Part shown: in pieces, positions 11,565 to 21,265 of the stretch
Position numbering within the stretch: the stretch's first letter is position 1
Layout: every line of letters begins with the position of its first letter
DNA from: Fragilaria crotonensis
Lineage: Eukaryota > Bacillariophyta > Fragilariophyceae > Fragilariales > Fragilariaceae
Length of the DNA stretch: 43,922 bases
NCBI GenBank assembly: GCA_022925895.1
Contig: JAKSYS010000523.1
Span: 1 to 43,922, forward strand
Direction: 5' to 3'
Notes under the pieces: generated by a model
The model's input: the letters and a program-made list of their open reading frames with translations, nothing else
What the model was told of the DNA's origin: nothing
Databases searched by the model: none
Position numbers and translations under genes: made by a program

Positions 11565-12962
11565 TTAGTTTGACTCTACTGTCGCCCGCTTCTTTTTGGC
11601 TCGCTTCTTCTCCAGTTTCTTTGCTTTGCTTACCAGTGCTCGAGCCTTCTCTACAGCTGAAGAGTCCAATTCGACTTCTGTCGTGACTGGCTCCTTCCGT
11701 TTCCGTTGTGACTTTTCATCTTCCACTTTCTCATGCACACCCTCGCTGTCCGTGGCATCATGCTCTTCCTCGTCGATGTCTTCTTCGAGTTCCAGGTGAC
11801 TCGCCCAAGCCGCTAGACACGTGACCCGCGCTCCAGATCCTAGCTGTACACTGGCAATGATATCAACTGCGAGCTCCATCTCGTCGTCTGCATCATCATC
11901 GGAATCACTACTGTCTCTGTCCGACGGTCTCTCGCCTTGGTCATCGACATCGTTCTCGGACTGATCTCCATCGTCATTCATCATCATGTTTATTGCCCCT
12001 TGCAGATCCATGACACTGACAACGCCGGCACTATTCGCTGTGATCACTTTATACCCATAATTTACGGCTTGAATGCACTTGAATCGCTCCTCCCCGGCAA
12101 CAACCCCTTCGACAGCCTCGATCGCCATAATTGCACGTCTTGTACTCTCATCTTCGTCGACGGCACCAACAGAAAGAACTGGCAAAGACCCGTCGTTACA
12201 GGCGGCCGCCACGAAAATACCATCTTCGCCCTCTAGGATTGTAATTTGATTCACCTTCCCGGGAAGTTCGACATCAAGCAAATCCTTGCCTGTCGCCACA
12301 TCCCTTACTGTAATATGATTTCCGTATGCCCAGGCATATGCATCTCCATCCTGAGTCCAAACGATGCTCACCACTGGATCAAAGACAGATCGCCCTCCTC
12401 TGGTAGCTGTGGGTGTCAACTTGCTCGCATATGCCAATCTGCCCTTGGTCAAATCCCATAGTTTCAACTTTCCGTCGGATTGTCCACCACTGAGTGCCAG
12501 CTTCCCGGATGGGTGTACACCCAGAGCCGAAACCCCTCCATCATGTCCTGCCAAAACATGCTGCAGGGACCAATCGCGCTTCTTGTAAAGCGTAATTTTA
12601 CCACCGGCAAATCCAACGACACAATGGGTCGAGGGTGCTGCTGAGGCCGTATTGGGGGGTGGTGCAAAGGACGAACAAACGGGCGTCCCAAAATCTGACG
12701 GCGTTCTCACTTCACCCGATGAATTCAATCGTTTCGACCAATCATGTGTCTTGAGCATTTCGTCGTACCCGCAGGATAGCAGTGTACCCGGGTATTCGTT
12801 CTTGTTCGGACCGGCAGCAGCCACGGAGAGAGATCGAAGGGAGCCCTGATGGACCGATGTGGCCAATGTGAGTTTCAAGGAACCATCATATTGCTTCTCC
12901 CATCCACCTAGGACACCATCGTAAGTTCCAATAACAATCACCAAACGAGGAGGGAGCGCCAT
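11565..12962 (-). CDS. WD40 protein of the MAK11/PAK1IP1 family, 60S ribosome assembly
   Basis: Single exon, 465 residues from the ATG at 12962 (MALPPRLVIVIGTYDGVLGGWE); an open frame continues five codons upstream only through a GTG. Seen: a beta-propeller with repeats such as LAGHDGGVSALGVHPSGKLA and GGQSDGKLKLWDLTKGRLA, and the MAK11-like opening IGTYDGVLGGW. The last repeats are interrupted by a long acidic insert (SDRDSSDSDDDADDEME), and the C terminus is strongly basic (KAKKLEKKRAKKKR), a plausible nucleolar localisation signal. In yeast MAK11, and in PAK1IP1 of animals, the role is pre-60S maturation in the nucleolus. The call rests on overall pattern, so another nucleolar WD40 protein is possible. 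Confidence 0.75.
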   Translation of the reverse strand: MALPPRLVIVIGTYDGVLGGWEKQYDGSLKLTLATSVHQGSLRSLSVAAAGPNKNEYPGTLLSCGYDEMLKTHDWSKRLNSSGEVRTPSDFGTPVCSSFAPPPNTASAAPSTHCVVGFAGGKITLYKKRDWSLQHVLAGHDGGVSALGVHPSGKLALSGGQSDGKLKLWDLTKGRLAYASKLTPTATRGGRSVFDPVVSIVWTQDGDAYAWAYGNHITVRDVATGKDLLDVELPGKVNQITILEGEDGIFVAAACNDGSLPVLSVGAVDEDESTRRAIMAIEAVEGVVAGEERFKCIQAVNYGYKVITANSAGVVSVMDLQGAINMMMNDDGDQSENDVDDQGERPSDRDSSDSDDDADDEMELAVDIIASVQLGSGARVTCLAAWASHLELEEDIDEEEHDATDSEGVHEKVEDEKSQRKRKEPVTTEVELDSSAVEKARALVSKAKKLEKKRAKKKRATVESN

Positions 12963-13659
12963 GGTAATGGCTGTCACTATATCGGTATTGAGTGTTTCTG
13001 GGGGAGGTAATGTCAGAGTAGAAAAGTGAAGTGAGTAAAGAGAGGAATCGTTGGTGGCAGGATCCTAACGTCTGCCGTGCGTCCTTTGAGCCAAGAATGA
13101 CGGACTGTGGCGTGTGATTGGACTGGAGTACTCCGTGGGTACTGGAGATGTGTGTACAAGTCTACAGGCATCCACCAGGTCCTGGCGAACTGGAGTGTAT
13201 GTTTTCCCAGTACTACCTGGTACTCGAGTACTGGAGACTGGAGAGCATTATCTCAGATTGCCTATGCATACTATAAGAGATGGATTCATATCTGTTTATC
13301 ACAATAGTTCTGTCATTGTCGCGATTCTCTCAGGATTCGGAGGATGTCCAGCAATCAGCACTCGACCAACCGCAAAACGAATAGAGAGCTCGGAGGGCGT
13401 TTATGAACAGCATACACCCTTGGCCGTGGTCCTGTGGACCGATACGTCGAATCATGAATTGGGTTGTGAATTATGTTGGTCTTCAAATTTGTCTATTATC
13501 TCACCATGGACGGTGCGGCGTTGCCCTTTGGAATGATTTTGGGGAGCTGAGCAAGAACCACTTTTACTTTTTGGACAGTCCAATCGTTGCGGTAAGGAAT
13601 AAAAACAGCAGCTCCAGTTTATTCGACAAGAAGTTCGAGGCTGCTTGAAACACGATTGT
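12963..13659. other. Intergenic spacer
   Basis: Between the WD40 gene start and the 3' end of the GT14-like gene. Open frames here show no family features. A run of GTAC words lies at 13123-13240 (GGAGTACTCC, CCTGGTACTCGAGTACTGG), close upstream of the WD40 gene. Confidence 0.55.
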
Positions 13660-14973
13660 CTACGATGGGTAGACAACGGCCTTCCACTCTTCCAAAGTTA
13701 TACCGACGAATTTACGTGCCGCCAAGCACCCTTCCTTGCGAGCTTCCTCCACCACCCTCTTTAAATCCTTGGCCTCAAAGGTAGCTGGATTTCTTGGTCC
13801 TGTACTCCAATCTGAATATGTGATTCTCCTCGTGACAAGTTGCGGTTGCTCGCCGTCATCAATTCCAATGCCCAGGAGAGCAAGAGATGTTGGAAAGTAC
13901 ATCTCATCACTTGCGTTGCAATCACGAAAACACTCCCAGAAATTAGGCGGTAGTTCGCTCATGATGCATTGCACATGTGGCCGAGAAAGCATCATCCATT
14001 GATCCGCCTTAAACTTCAGTGGTACCAGCGAGTGAATCTTGTCAAATTGGAGTTGCCTTGAAAAGCCATTGTTCGGAGTGTCCCTCCAGTTCACAATCGA
14101 GCAAGGCGAAGCCAAAAGTTCATCGGTAAGAGATGCAATAGGTAGACAAGTTTCGCTGATGAACAAGATCTTGTCAACCTGCGGTAAACCTGCAGTCGAT
14201 GTAGACTCTGGTTGAAAGCCGTAGCGATTCGTTGAAAATCGGGGATCCTTACTTCTATACGCATCCATACCAATCTTGAGACTCTCATCACAAAGGTCCA
14301 ACATGGCCAGAGTAATTTCAATGGATCCCCATTGAGGACGACGTGTGCGATAAATCGGAGGTGCAAAGTCATTGCCCCGGCCCATACGAGGCGGTTCCAC
14401 CAGTAGACGCGATTTGAGCCACTCCGATTGTACCTTGTGCGGCTCCTTGGCGTGGCAGATAAGTGAAATAGTAATGGACTGTCGTGCGGCCCAGTCGCGC
14501 CATATAGCTTCGAAAGGAAGTTCGTTGATTGTAATTGCGAGCAAACAAAGGTGCGTGCAGGGCTTGGTTTCGGCTGGAGGCTGATACCTTCGCAACGAGT
14601 CAACTGCCCGTTTGAGTTCATTCCATTTCGGATGTCTATAGGGGCCATCTTCTTCTCGTCTCCGACGCTTTGCATCATACTGACGACCATCGTTATTCCG
14701 ACTTTCTCCGCGGTAATTTTTGTTAGAGTGGGGTCCATTGTCTCTTCCAGGGTGGTTGGTTGGAGGGCGTTGCCTATGATCACGAGGGCGCTTGGATTCC
14801 CCGTAGCGGTTGTGGGATCGAGGAGGACTGCGACTGCGACTTTGATTCGAGATATCACGATCATTCTTATTGTTGTTCGTGCTTCCCTTCAGGGCATCAT
14901 TCGCCGTCTTCTGGAGGCTTGCGAGCTGAGACGAAAAATCCATGGTCGCTTTGTTGCACCAAATTAAAGACAT
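13660..14973 (-). CDS. RS-rich protein with a GT14-like (core-2/I-branching type) glycosyltransferase domain
   Basis: Single exon, 437 residues; two in-frame ATGs at 14973 and 14943 (MDFSSQLASLQ) are possible starts. Residues about 40-115 are a disordered, basic RS/RG-like tract (SRSRSPPRSHNRYGESKRPR, then RGESRNN and KRRRREED). From about 140 the sequence follows the Branch/GT14 pattern: THLCLLAITINELPFEAIW, WGSIEITLAMLDLC, KILFISETCLPIASL, NWRDTPNNGFSRQLQF, QWMMLSRPHVQCI, CNASDEMYFPTSLALLGI and TYSDWSTGPRNPATF. GT14 enzymes add GlcNAc or xylose to glycans in the Golgi and normally have an N-terminal membrane anchor; none is visible here. Either it acts outside the secretory path or the start is wrong. 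The fold call is fairly firm, the activity is inferred. Confidence 0.7.
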   Translation of the reverse strand: MSLIWCNKATMDFSSQLASLQKTANDALKGSTNNNKNDRDISNQSRSRSPPRSHNRYGESKRPRDHRQRPPTNHPGRDNGPHSNKNYRGESRNNDGRQYDAKRRRREEDGPYRHPKWNELKRAVDSLRRYQPPAETKPCTHLCLLAITINELPFEAIWRDWAARQSITISLICHAKEPHKVQSEWLKSRLLVEPPRMGRGNDFAPPIYRTRRPQWGSIEITLAMLDLCDESLKIGMDAYRSKDPRFSTNRYGFQPESTSTAGLPQVDKILFISETCLPIASLTDELLASPCSIVNWRDTPNNGFSRQLQFDKIHSLVPLKFKADQWMMLSRPHVQCIMSELPPNFWECFRDCNASDEMYFPTSLALLGIGIDDGEQPQLVTRRITYSDWSTGPRNPATFEAKDLKRVVEEARKEGCLAARKFVGITLEEWKAVVYPS

Positions 14974-15376
14974 TAATACATTGACACACGGTGCAGCACT
15001 TACGTCAACTTAAAAACGCAGTACGGAGTACTGTACGAGTTCTTTCACGTACAAAATTCCACATAGTAAAACGAGAGGAGGTTTCGGTTTCAGTACAATG
15101 AGTACTGTACATGGTGTGTACTCTACTAGAATTTTATAATGGATAACTTCTACCGGTAGTATCGGGTATTGTACCGGGTACGAGGTACGAGGTACGACCA
15201 CGAAGTCGTGTCCAATTGAAAGCCTTTGAGGATATCATCGAAGTGAACTTCGAGTAGCTACTATTCGCCGTGTCGGACTCCTTTCCTCACTAATGGTGTC
15301 CCAGTCGCTTCGTGCTAACCTGCTCGCCCCCCGGTGCCACGCTCGCTTTCTGGTGTCGGGTTCCAGCCCTAGTATG
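14974..15376. other. Spacer between the GT14-like gene and the DIRS-like element
   Basis: Contains dense GTAC words at 15019-15196 (GGAGTACTGTACG, ACCGGTAG, GGTACGAGGTACGAGGTACG) upstream of the GT14-like gene, then from about 15200 sequence that may belong to the DIRS-like element's 3' end, including the hairpin TCGAAGTGAACTTCGA (15238-15253). I could not find the element's terminal repeat. Confidence 0.5.
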
Positions 15377-15552
15377 TTATAATCCCGGGTCCCTCTCTCT
15401 CCTCTGCCTCTTGGCGCGGCCATCTTCTCCGCTGGTTCTCTTCATCTTTCCAATCGTGAAGAAACTCGGGTTCTTGATCATTCCTGAAGCGACGCCCCGC
15501 GTGAGTTGTTGAACTTGTATGCGGATGTATCCTAAGAAGGCTTGGCTCTTCC
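15377..15552 (-). pseudogene. Tyrosine recombinase, C-terminal fragment with the catalytic tyrosine
   Basis: Reads WKSQAFLGYIRIQVQQLTRG and continues to a basic end (KMKRTSGEDGRAKRQRR), stop at 15377. The tyrosine in LGYIR (codon 15529-15527) is the expected nucleophile. The upstream part of the gene lies beyond the inserted LINE at 17997 onward; the shared 16 bases (15537-15552) encode the overlap WKSQA. Confidence 0.85.
15537..15552. repeat. Target-site duplication, left copy
   Basis: AAGGCTTGGCTCTTCC, identical to 17997-18012. It abuts the truncated 5' end of the inserted non-LTR element. Confidence 0.92.
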
Positions 15553-17853
15553 GCCATCCTGCAGAAGTTGAACATTCAAAGCACGATTCCCACATCAATT
15601 CGACATGGACCTCGCGAGCTGGGAGGCATCGCTCTCTACGACTTGCGCACAGAAGCGGGGATAGAGTCGTTGAAATTTCTACGAGACGCCCTCTATAGCT
15701 ACTCCGAGAACGGCAAACTAATACGGTTAAATCTTCAATATTCACAAATTGAAGCTGGCATCGGCGAAGACCTGCTCCAATTCCCAACCATAAACATCTC
15801 GTACCTCACTCCGACGTGGCTATTATCCCTCCGACAATTTTTATCGCTTCACAATATGTCCGTCGTTGTGAGCGATGCATACAAGATCCATCTTCGTGGA
15901 GACTCCGACCAATACATCATGCAATCACCTCACCTTGCAAGGTATTCACCAGCTCAACAGAAGGACATCAACCTCGTCCGTCTTTTTCTCCAAGTCAACA
16001 CATTGGCAGATATCACGGACCCATCGAATCCAAAGGCGGTACACCTCTCCTATCTGGATGGTCAACGACCTTCGGGATTTACCGAGAATCAACAATGGCC
16101 ACGACAACAGCCTCCATCCAAGCAACAGATACGACTATGGAAGAGGTACATCAAGTCCTCCTACCTTCGATACGTCCCGTACTGGAAAATCGTTCCACTC
16201 CACGAAAACTCCCGTTGCTCACCTTCTTCCTCAACCCCAACAGCCTTCGATGACCTCATGGCATACTTGTCGAGTTTACCACAGTCTTGCCGCCGAATGT
16301 TGGACGGTTTTGAACAGATGTCCACCGATCTCAAAGTGTGGAAATCATTCCGCGCCAAAAAACGACTCTACGTAGCAACTGACGGCGGGCTACTTCACAC
16401 GCAGGGGACACATGGCTGGGTCATCTCAAACGGACCCGAAGTCCTATTTCGCTGTGCAGGTCCAGTCGACGGACCATTCGACACTTCCTCATCCACGAGA
16501 TGTGAAATATCAGGCTACGCATCTGCTCTACTATTCATCGATCACCTCGCACGTTTTTGGGGCATTCGACATAAATGCCGGTTCACATGGATATGCGACA
16601 GCAAAGCGGCGCTCTCGAGAGTGAAACGATATGCGACTCGTCATCCCTCGCGGACTATGCCGAACGACGCGGACCTCATTTCCAAGATAAGGCAACACCT
16701 CAAGTCAATCAAGTGCAAATTCACGCATCGCTGGATCAAAGGACACCAAGACTCTCACTTCAATAGGCACCTCTCGACACCAGCAAAACTGAATATAGAG
16801 GCCGACTTGCTTGCATCTCGGTATCGGACAAACGGCTCACTGACATCCAGCCAGGGGTGCGACCATGTAGCTCTCCAACAATGCTCTATTTCCATAAACC
16901 ATCGGCAACTCACTGGTCAGTACGACGACAGCATAAGGTACCATGTGAACGGTTATCACCTCCGGAGATACCTGCAGGACAAGAAACAATGGTCCGACAA
17001 AGTGTGGGACACGATAGACTTCCACGTTTTCGGCAAACACTACTGCCGCCTCCCGCTACGCCAACAGATCACACGCACCAAATTCGTCTATGATCAACTT
17101 CCACTGGGAGCCCGTCGTATCCAACAAGCTCGGGTAAAAGACCCGTCGCTCAGCCTATGCCCATGCTGCAAGGTCTCCGTCGAAACCTCCGATCACCTTC
17201 TCCACTGCACTTCTTGCCCGGAACGCACACAACACGTCAAGTCTCTGAAATCCACCATATGCTCGGAAGATATTCACCCAGTCCGCTACATATTGGCCGC
17301 TGGCATCCTCCACTGGTTGGATCACGGGGACTCAGTCCCATTCACTCCCAGCTTGTCAGAATATGATCCCAAGTTCACATCCATGCTTCAAGACGCAATC
17401 CGGGATCAGGCACGTATCGGATGGGGTAACGCTCTCAGGGGTTTTTTCTGTAAAGCTTGGAGAGAGACGGCAAATCACGATTTTCACGCTCCGAACAGAC
17501 TGGAAATTGCACGAGGCGACGCCAGAATGAGATCTATTATTGAAGCGACACATGAATTCACGAGGCTCACATGGCTTTCGAGGAACTCTGCACTCCACGC
17601 AAAAGCGGACGATGACGTTCGGGCAACTCGAGACTCAGAAATCGCGGAGATCAAACTATACCACAGCATGCCACACCTTCTTCCCCTTCACGACCAGCAC
17701 TACTGTTCCGGTTCTTTGGCAAAACTTCTATCTGGGTCAGCATCTACTCGACGACGTTGGTTACGCGTTGTGAAGCAATCCATGGCGGCACACGCGAGGG
17801 ACGGATCCAGACAATCATTACTGACGTCATTCTTCCCGCGTCAGTTGCCCTGA
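15553..17853 (+). pseudogene. LINE ORF2 C-terminal part: RT end, RNase H, CCHC-like zinc motif
   Basis: An uninterrupted frame of about 766 codons with no start of its own, open from the truncation point. It opens with the RT thumb-type text IRHGPRELGGIALYDL. RNase H follows with four acidic residues: YVATDGG (16381), RCEISGY (16504), ICDSKAAL (16597) and NIEADLL (16804), plus HRWIKGHQD. A CPCCKVSVETSDHLLHC motif (from 17158) matches the zinc-binding segment near the end of many non-LTR polymerases. The endonuclease and catalytic RT palm are missing, so it cannot act alone. The long undamaged frame suggests a recent insertion relative to the stop-riddled host element. Confidence 0.85.
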
Positions 17854-17996
17854 TCCACGTGTGAATGAATCATGTTCAAGTCTAGAAATTAACTAAATCG
17901 TCCCGCGGTATACCGCCGGGCGTGGGTACACAGTACTGGCCTACCGGCCAGTGCACGGTGACAACCCTCTAATTAGGTTTCATTTATTTATTTATT
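15553..17996 (+). mobile_element. 5'-truncated non-LTR retrotransposon (LINE) inserted in the DIRS-like element
   Basis: Flanked by a perfect 16-bp direct repeat, ends in an (ATTT)n-type 3' tail (CATTTATTTATTTATT, 17981-17996), and begins abruptly inside the RT C-terminal coding region. These three marks together are the signature of target-primed reverse transcription with 5' truncation. After the ORF stop at 17853 there is about 130 bases of 3' UTR containing CCGCGGTATACCGCCGG and CTGGCCTACCGGCCAG, likely hairpins. Confidence 0.92.
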
Positions 17997-18012
17997 AAGG
18001 CTTGGCTCTTCC
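17997..18012. repeat. Target-site duplication, right copy
   Basis: AAGGCTTGGCTCTTCC, identical to 15537-15552, directly after the (ATTT)n tail of the inserted LINE. Confidence 0.92.
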
Positions 18013-19132
18013 ACCTGCCAATCAGTTGTATTGTTTCGGCTGGCACACCCGCAATGAACATAGCTGTTGCGGCCCCTGACCTCAGCGAATGTGTCCCTAT
18101 GCTGCGTATTTTGAAACCGAGTCGTTCTTCCCCGTATAACAGGGCCCCGGCCCTCAAGTGGTTCAGAATCTGATTCGACGAGATCAGGGCTGCCTTCTCG
18201 CCCGGTGGAACCACAAGATTTATCGGCCGATCTCCGGCCAGTGCCCATTCCAAGTGCTCGTCCAATTTGTACTGGCTCACTCTCGTGACTAAGCCCGCAA
18301 ACGCTCGCACCGGACACAGTGCTGTTGAATGCTCGTCTCCCCCTGTTCTGTGTTGGGTTACCGTCACGCCCCGTTCCCCGTTCTTCTGGTTACGGTACGT
18401 GACCGATACTGTATCCGCTTCCCGCAATCGCTGAGCCTCCGCCAGATCTACACTGCGTCCATCCTTTCTAAAGTCCAAGTCCGCCACCCGCAGAATTCGA
18501 GTTCGACGATTCCCGTTGACTTCTGAGTACTCACAGGATCGCATCGCGAAAAAGAATGCGCCGACAACGAGCTGTCCCACAGCCTGTTGGATCTCGGTCG
18601 CCCCTGCCTTCGCAACCACCGCAACGACTGCCGCTGGTATCGCTTGTGGCCTCTTCGGCTCAGGGTCTTCCAACGCATAGCTTTTCAACTGGGCGGCCAA
18701 AACGGCGTCTAGTCGTCCTCGAGGGTCGTGTACCGGGCTGACAAATTTGTGAGCCCGATAGGCCTGTGCCACGTCGTCGAGGGCGGAACGAACTGTGCTC
18801 GCCTGCCTTCTAGGGCGACACTCATTAACGAATCCGGGGCTCCCGTCCCACCCTTCGCGGATTGCCGCCGCGAAGCAGGTGAAAAGGTCGAGGCGATCTT
18901 CGGACTTGAGCCCTCTGAGGATTTGGTCCTGAGTTCCATGTCCGACAGCTGACAGGAATCTTCCATACCTTTCCCAGCTGTTGTCGGTAATTGCTGCGTC
19001 TTGGGCTGAAGCCGCAGCAGCTCTCCAACGCTCGTAGTTATCGCCCCAGGCAACGGGATTATCCGAAAGGACGAGGGCACCTGTTCGGCAAAGTTCTTCT
19101 GCACGAGTGAGACAATTTGTTCGTCGTTCAGA
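17997..19132 (-). pseudogene. Tyrosine recombinase, N-terminal and central part, split by the LINE
   Basis: Open on the minus strand from about 19132, with no early ATG; the frame overlaps the end of RNase H by about 420 bases, so expression probably relied on frameshifting or reinitiation. Text includes NYERWRAAAASA, ERYGRFLSAVGHGTQDQILR, FFFAMRSCEYSEV and GTHSLRSGAATAMFIAGVPA, ending LIGRWKSQA at the duplication. HSLRSG carries the conserved H-x-x-R, and GRW the later H/W position. Beyond 17997 the frame runs into LINE tail sequence (LINK, stop 17984), losing the tyrosine. Confidence 0.85.
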
Positions 19133-20924
19133 TCAAAGTCCCTTGACAACGCGTCCGCTACGGAATTTTTCTTCCCTGGGAACCATTGGGAGTAGTGCAA
19201 CAGCTTATGGTCTGCAAGGTACGAAGCAAGCTGACGGGCCACTGCCAACAGAATCGGGCACTCGTCTCCAAAACTCGACTTAGACATCCAACCCGTGGCC
19301 GAGGTACTGTCTCCCTGGCTGAGTAGGACGTTGTCAATGGCCATCTCGGGCCCCAGTTGGTGCTCTACCCAGATCCCGATAAGTGCTGCCAGGAATTCCA
19401 GCGCATTCAGCGATCCCCTCCCAATGAGGTCCGGGTCGAGTTGTAGTCTCCACGCTACCCCGCTCTGTAACCCGTAGCCTCCGAGACCTTGGGGGCATGC
19501 GTCGACGCGAACTATCCTTGTCGGCCACCGTCATACGAGCCGTTTGATGGACAAGCCTTGGACTGCGTCATCGAGGAACCGTTCCCACAACGCGAGGTCG
19601 TCAAGTTGCGCTTGTGAGAGCTTCACCGACCCGCAATCACGAGCTCGCTCGCCCGCCCGATACAGTCGTCCCAGGAAGGGGCGCGAATTCGGGATTACGA
19701 ATGCGGCGTGATTGAGACGACCAAGCATTGCTTCCAGTTCCTTCGAAGTTGCCCTTCGTCTGGGCTGAGACCGCATCTGTCGGAGGTCGTTCGTCCAAGC
19801 CCGGTGCTTGTCCGTCGGGAGGGTGACCGTGAAGGCCCTCGTGTTGACCACCCAACCTAGCTAGATGATCTTCCGTTCCGAGGCCTTAGCCTCCGCGAGA
19901 AACTTGGAGGTTGACAGGAGGTCGTCCCTCGGAAAGGATTCGTTGTCTCCAGTGGGCCTCCCCACAAGGTGCAGCGCCAACGGCACGGCTGCCTCCAACT
20001 TGGCCCAGTCGCGTTCTCGTCCGACCCCGAATAAATCGTCGAGGTAGCAATCGAATCGAGGGGAGTCGTCGCGAAGGGAGACGTCGACGGACATTTCGAA
20101 GGCTGGCTCGAAGTCGTCGTATGGTTGAACGAATCCTCGGTCATTGTTAATCGCTTTGTCTGACGACAACAGTTCTTGTTGTGGGGCTCGCCATTCCGTC
20201 TCGTCCCAGTCCTCCCGCCGCACAAGGTCGTTGGCCAAATCTGCAACCACCTCCGACACATTGCTCCATTGTGAGGGGTTTGGTGACCCGCCGAACGTCA
20301 TTCGGAGCGCCATAAGGAGCACTCCTGCAATACATGTACAAGACTTGGCCGCTGTGTTTGGTTGTAAATGGATCCGCCGGTAGGCGGATTTACAATCCAC
20401 TTTTGTGAGCAGGAGTCTTTCCTTTGGGAATCTTCGTCGCAGGAATCACACGGAATGAAGCAGCCTAAAAAGCGCCCGACCGAATCTGGCTGGCGTAAGT
20501 TGCGAGACGTCAACGCGGTCGCTCACGCTCCTCTTTGCACCTCGAGTCATGTTGAATGACTGGTCGTGTGTCAGTCTCAGTTTTGGAATTCTGTTTCCAT
20601 CCTCATCGATTGTGTGCTGTTCGGTTATCCCGAGCGGTGCAACCTCACAGTTTGGAAGTTCCAGGGCGGCTTCCCTCGGTAGAGGGAGCTGCCACCCCCG
20701 CCGGACTTCGTCTTTTAGCATGTCGAGGAGCTTGGCCTCGTGGCCCCGAGCCGATTTATGGTTGCCACGACCCAAGGCTGCAACGACATCAGCGCGTTGA
20801 TCGGCGTCGGCGATTGGAAGCAGTGGGAAGTCGGCGCCGGCGGTGATGCGCTCGCGGAAGCGAGGCCACAGGGGCCGGGTGGCGAGAAAGCAGAGGAGGT
20901 GCGAGAACGTCGGCCGGACGAAAC
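18709..20924 (-). pseudogene. DIRS-like reverse transcriptase and RNase H, three in-frame stops
   Basis: One frame throughout: PTFSHLLCFLATRPLWPRF, then ADQRADVVAALGRGNHKSA and EVRRGWQLPL (fingers), stop TGA at 20446-20448, KVDCKSAYRRIHLQ and the catalytic CYLDDLFGVG (around 20030-20050), stop TAG at 19861-19863, LGWVVNTRAFTVTLP (thumb), stop TGA about 19531, then RNase H-like VDACPQGLGGYG, LNALEFLAALIG, MAIDNVLLSQGDST and HYSQWFPGKKNSVADALSRD. Order and motifs match DIRS/Ty3-like RT-RNase H. Because the same frame is kept across all stops, they are point changes rather than indels. Confidence 0.85.
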
Positions 20925-21265
20925 TCAGAACCTGGCGTCAGGGTCGAGAATGGTTGCGCCTCGAGGGCAGCGCCAGTCGAAGTGAAAACGACGGAGGGTC
21001 CTGAGGTTATGAGCGGTCGCGGCAGGCGTCCATTCAAATAGGAAGTCCGTCGGGTGGGTGGGAGGCAAAAGGTGGGCGAGTATGGAAGCGAGCAGGGCGG
21101 GGGGGGGGGGGTGGGAAGTCGGCAACGGGGGGAAAACCGTGTCGAGCGATAGCGGGCGCGGGAACGGAACACGCAAGGCAACCAGGTACTTACCCGAGGT
21201 GTGCGGGGCAGCCAGCGAAATCGGAGCGCCAGTGTCCGGCGCTGTGAATGCCTGTTGCGGTTTCG
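20925..21265 (-). pseudogene. Proline-rich N-terminal region of the DIRS-like polyprotein
   Basis: Open frame ending DWRCPRGATILDPDARF at 20925, containing DFLFEWTPAATAHNLRTLRR, and a proline run encoded by a 13-base homopolymer (21099-21111). It is in a different frame from gag and from RT, so either an indel or programmed frameshifting separates the three. Its place between gag and RT suggests it is the linker region upstream of RT. Confidence 0.5.
21099..21111. repeat. Run of 13 G (C on the element's coding strand)
   Basis: Lies where the reading frame of the DIRS-like element changes between gag and pol. Homopolymers of this length are prone to slippage in replication, in translation and in sequencing. 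Confidence 0.8.

Noticed and set aside
13114-13648. Open frames between the WD40 and GT14-like genes
   Set aside because: They overlap each other on both strands, show no domain-like text, and coincide with the GTAC-rich spacer.
14091-14967. Long open frames on both strands inside the GT14-like gene
   Set aside because: They are shadows of the 437-residue frame, which alone shows family motifs.
15200-15376. Terminal repeats of the DIRS-like element
   Set aside because: No inverted or split direct repeat between this stretch and 22253-22380 could be seen; the ends remain undefined.
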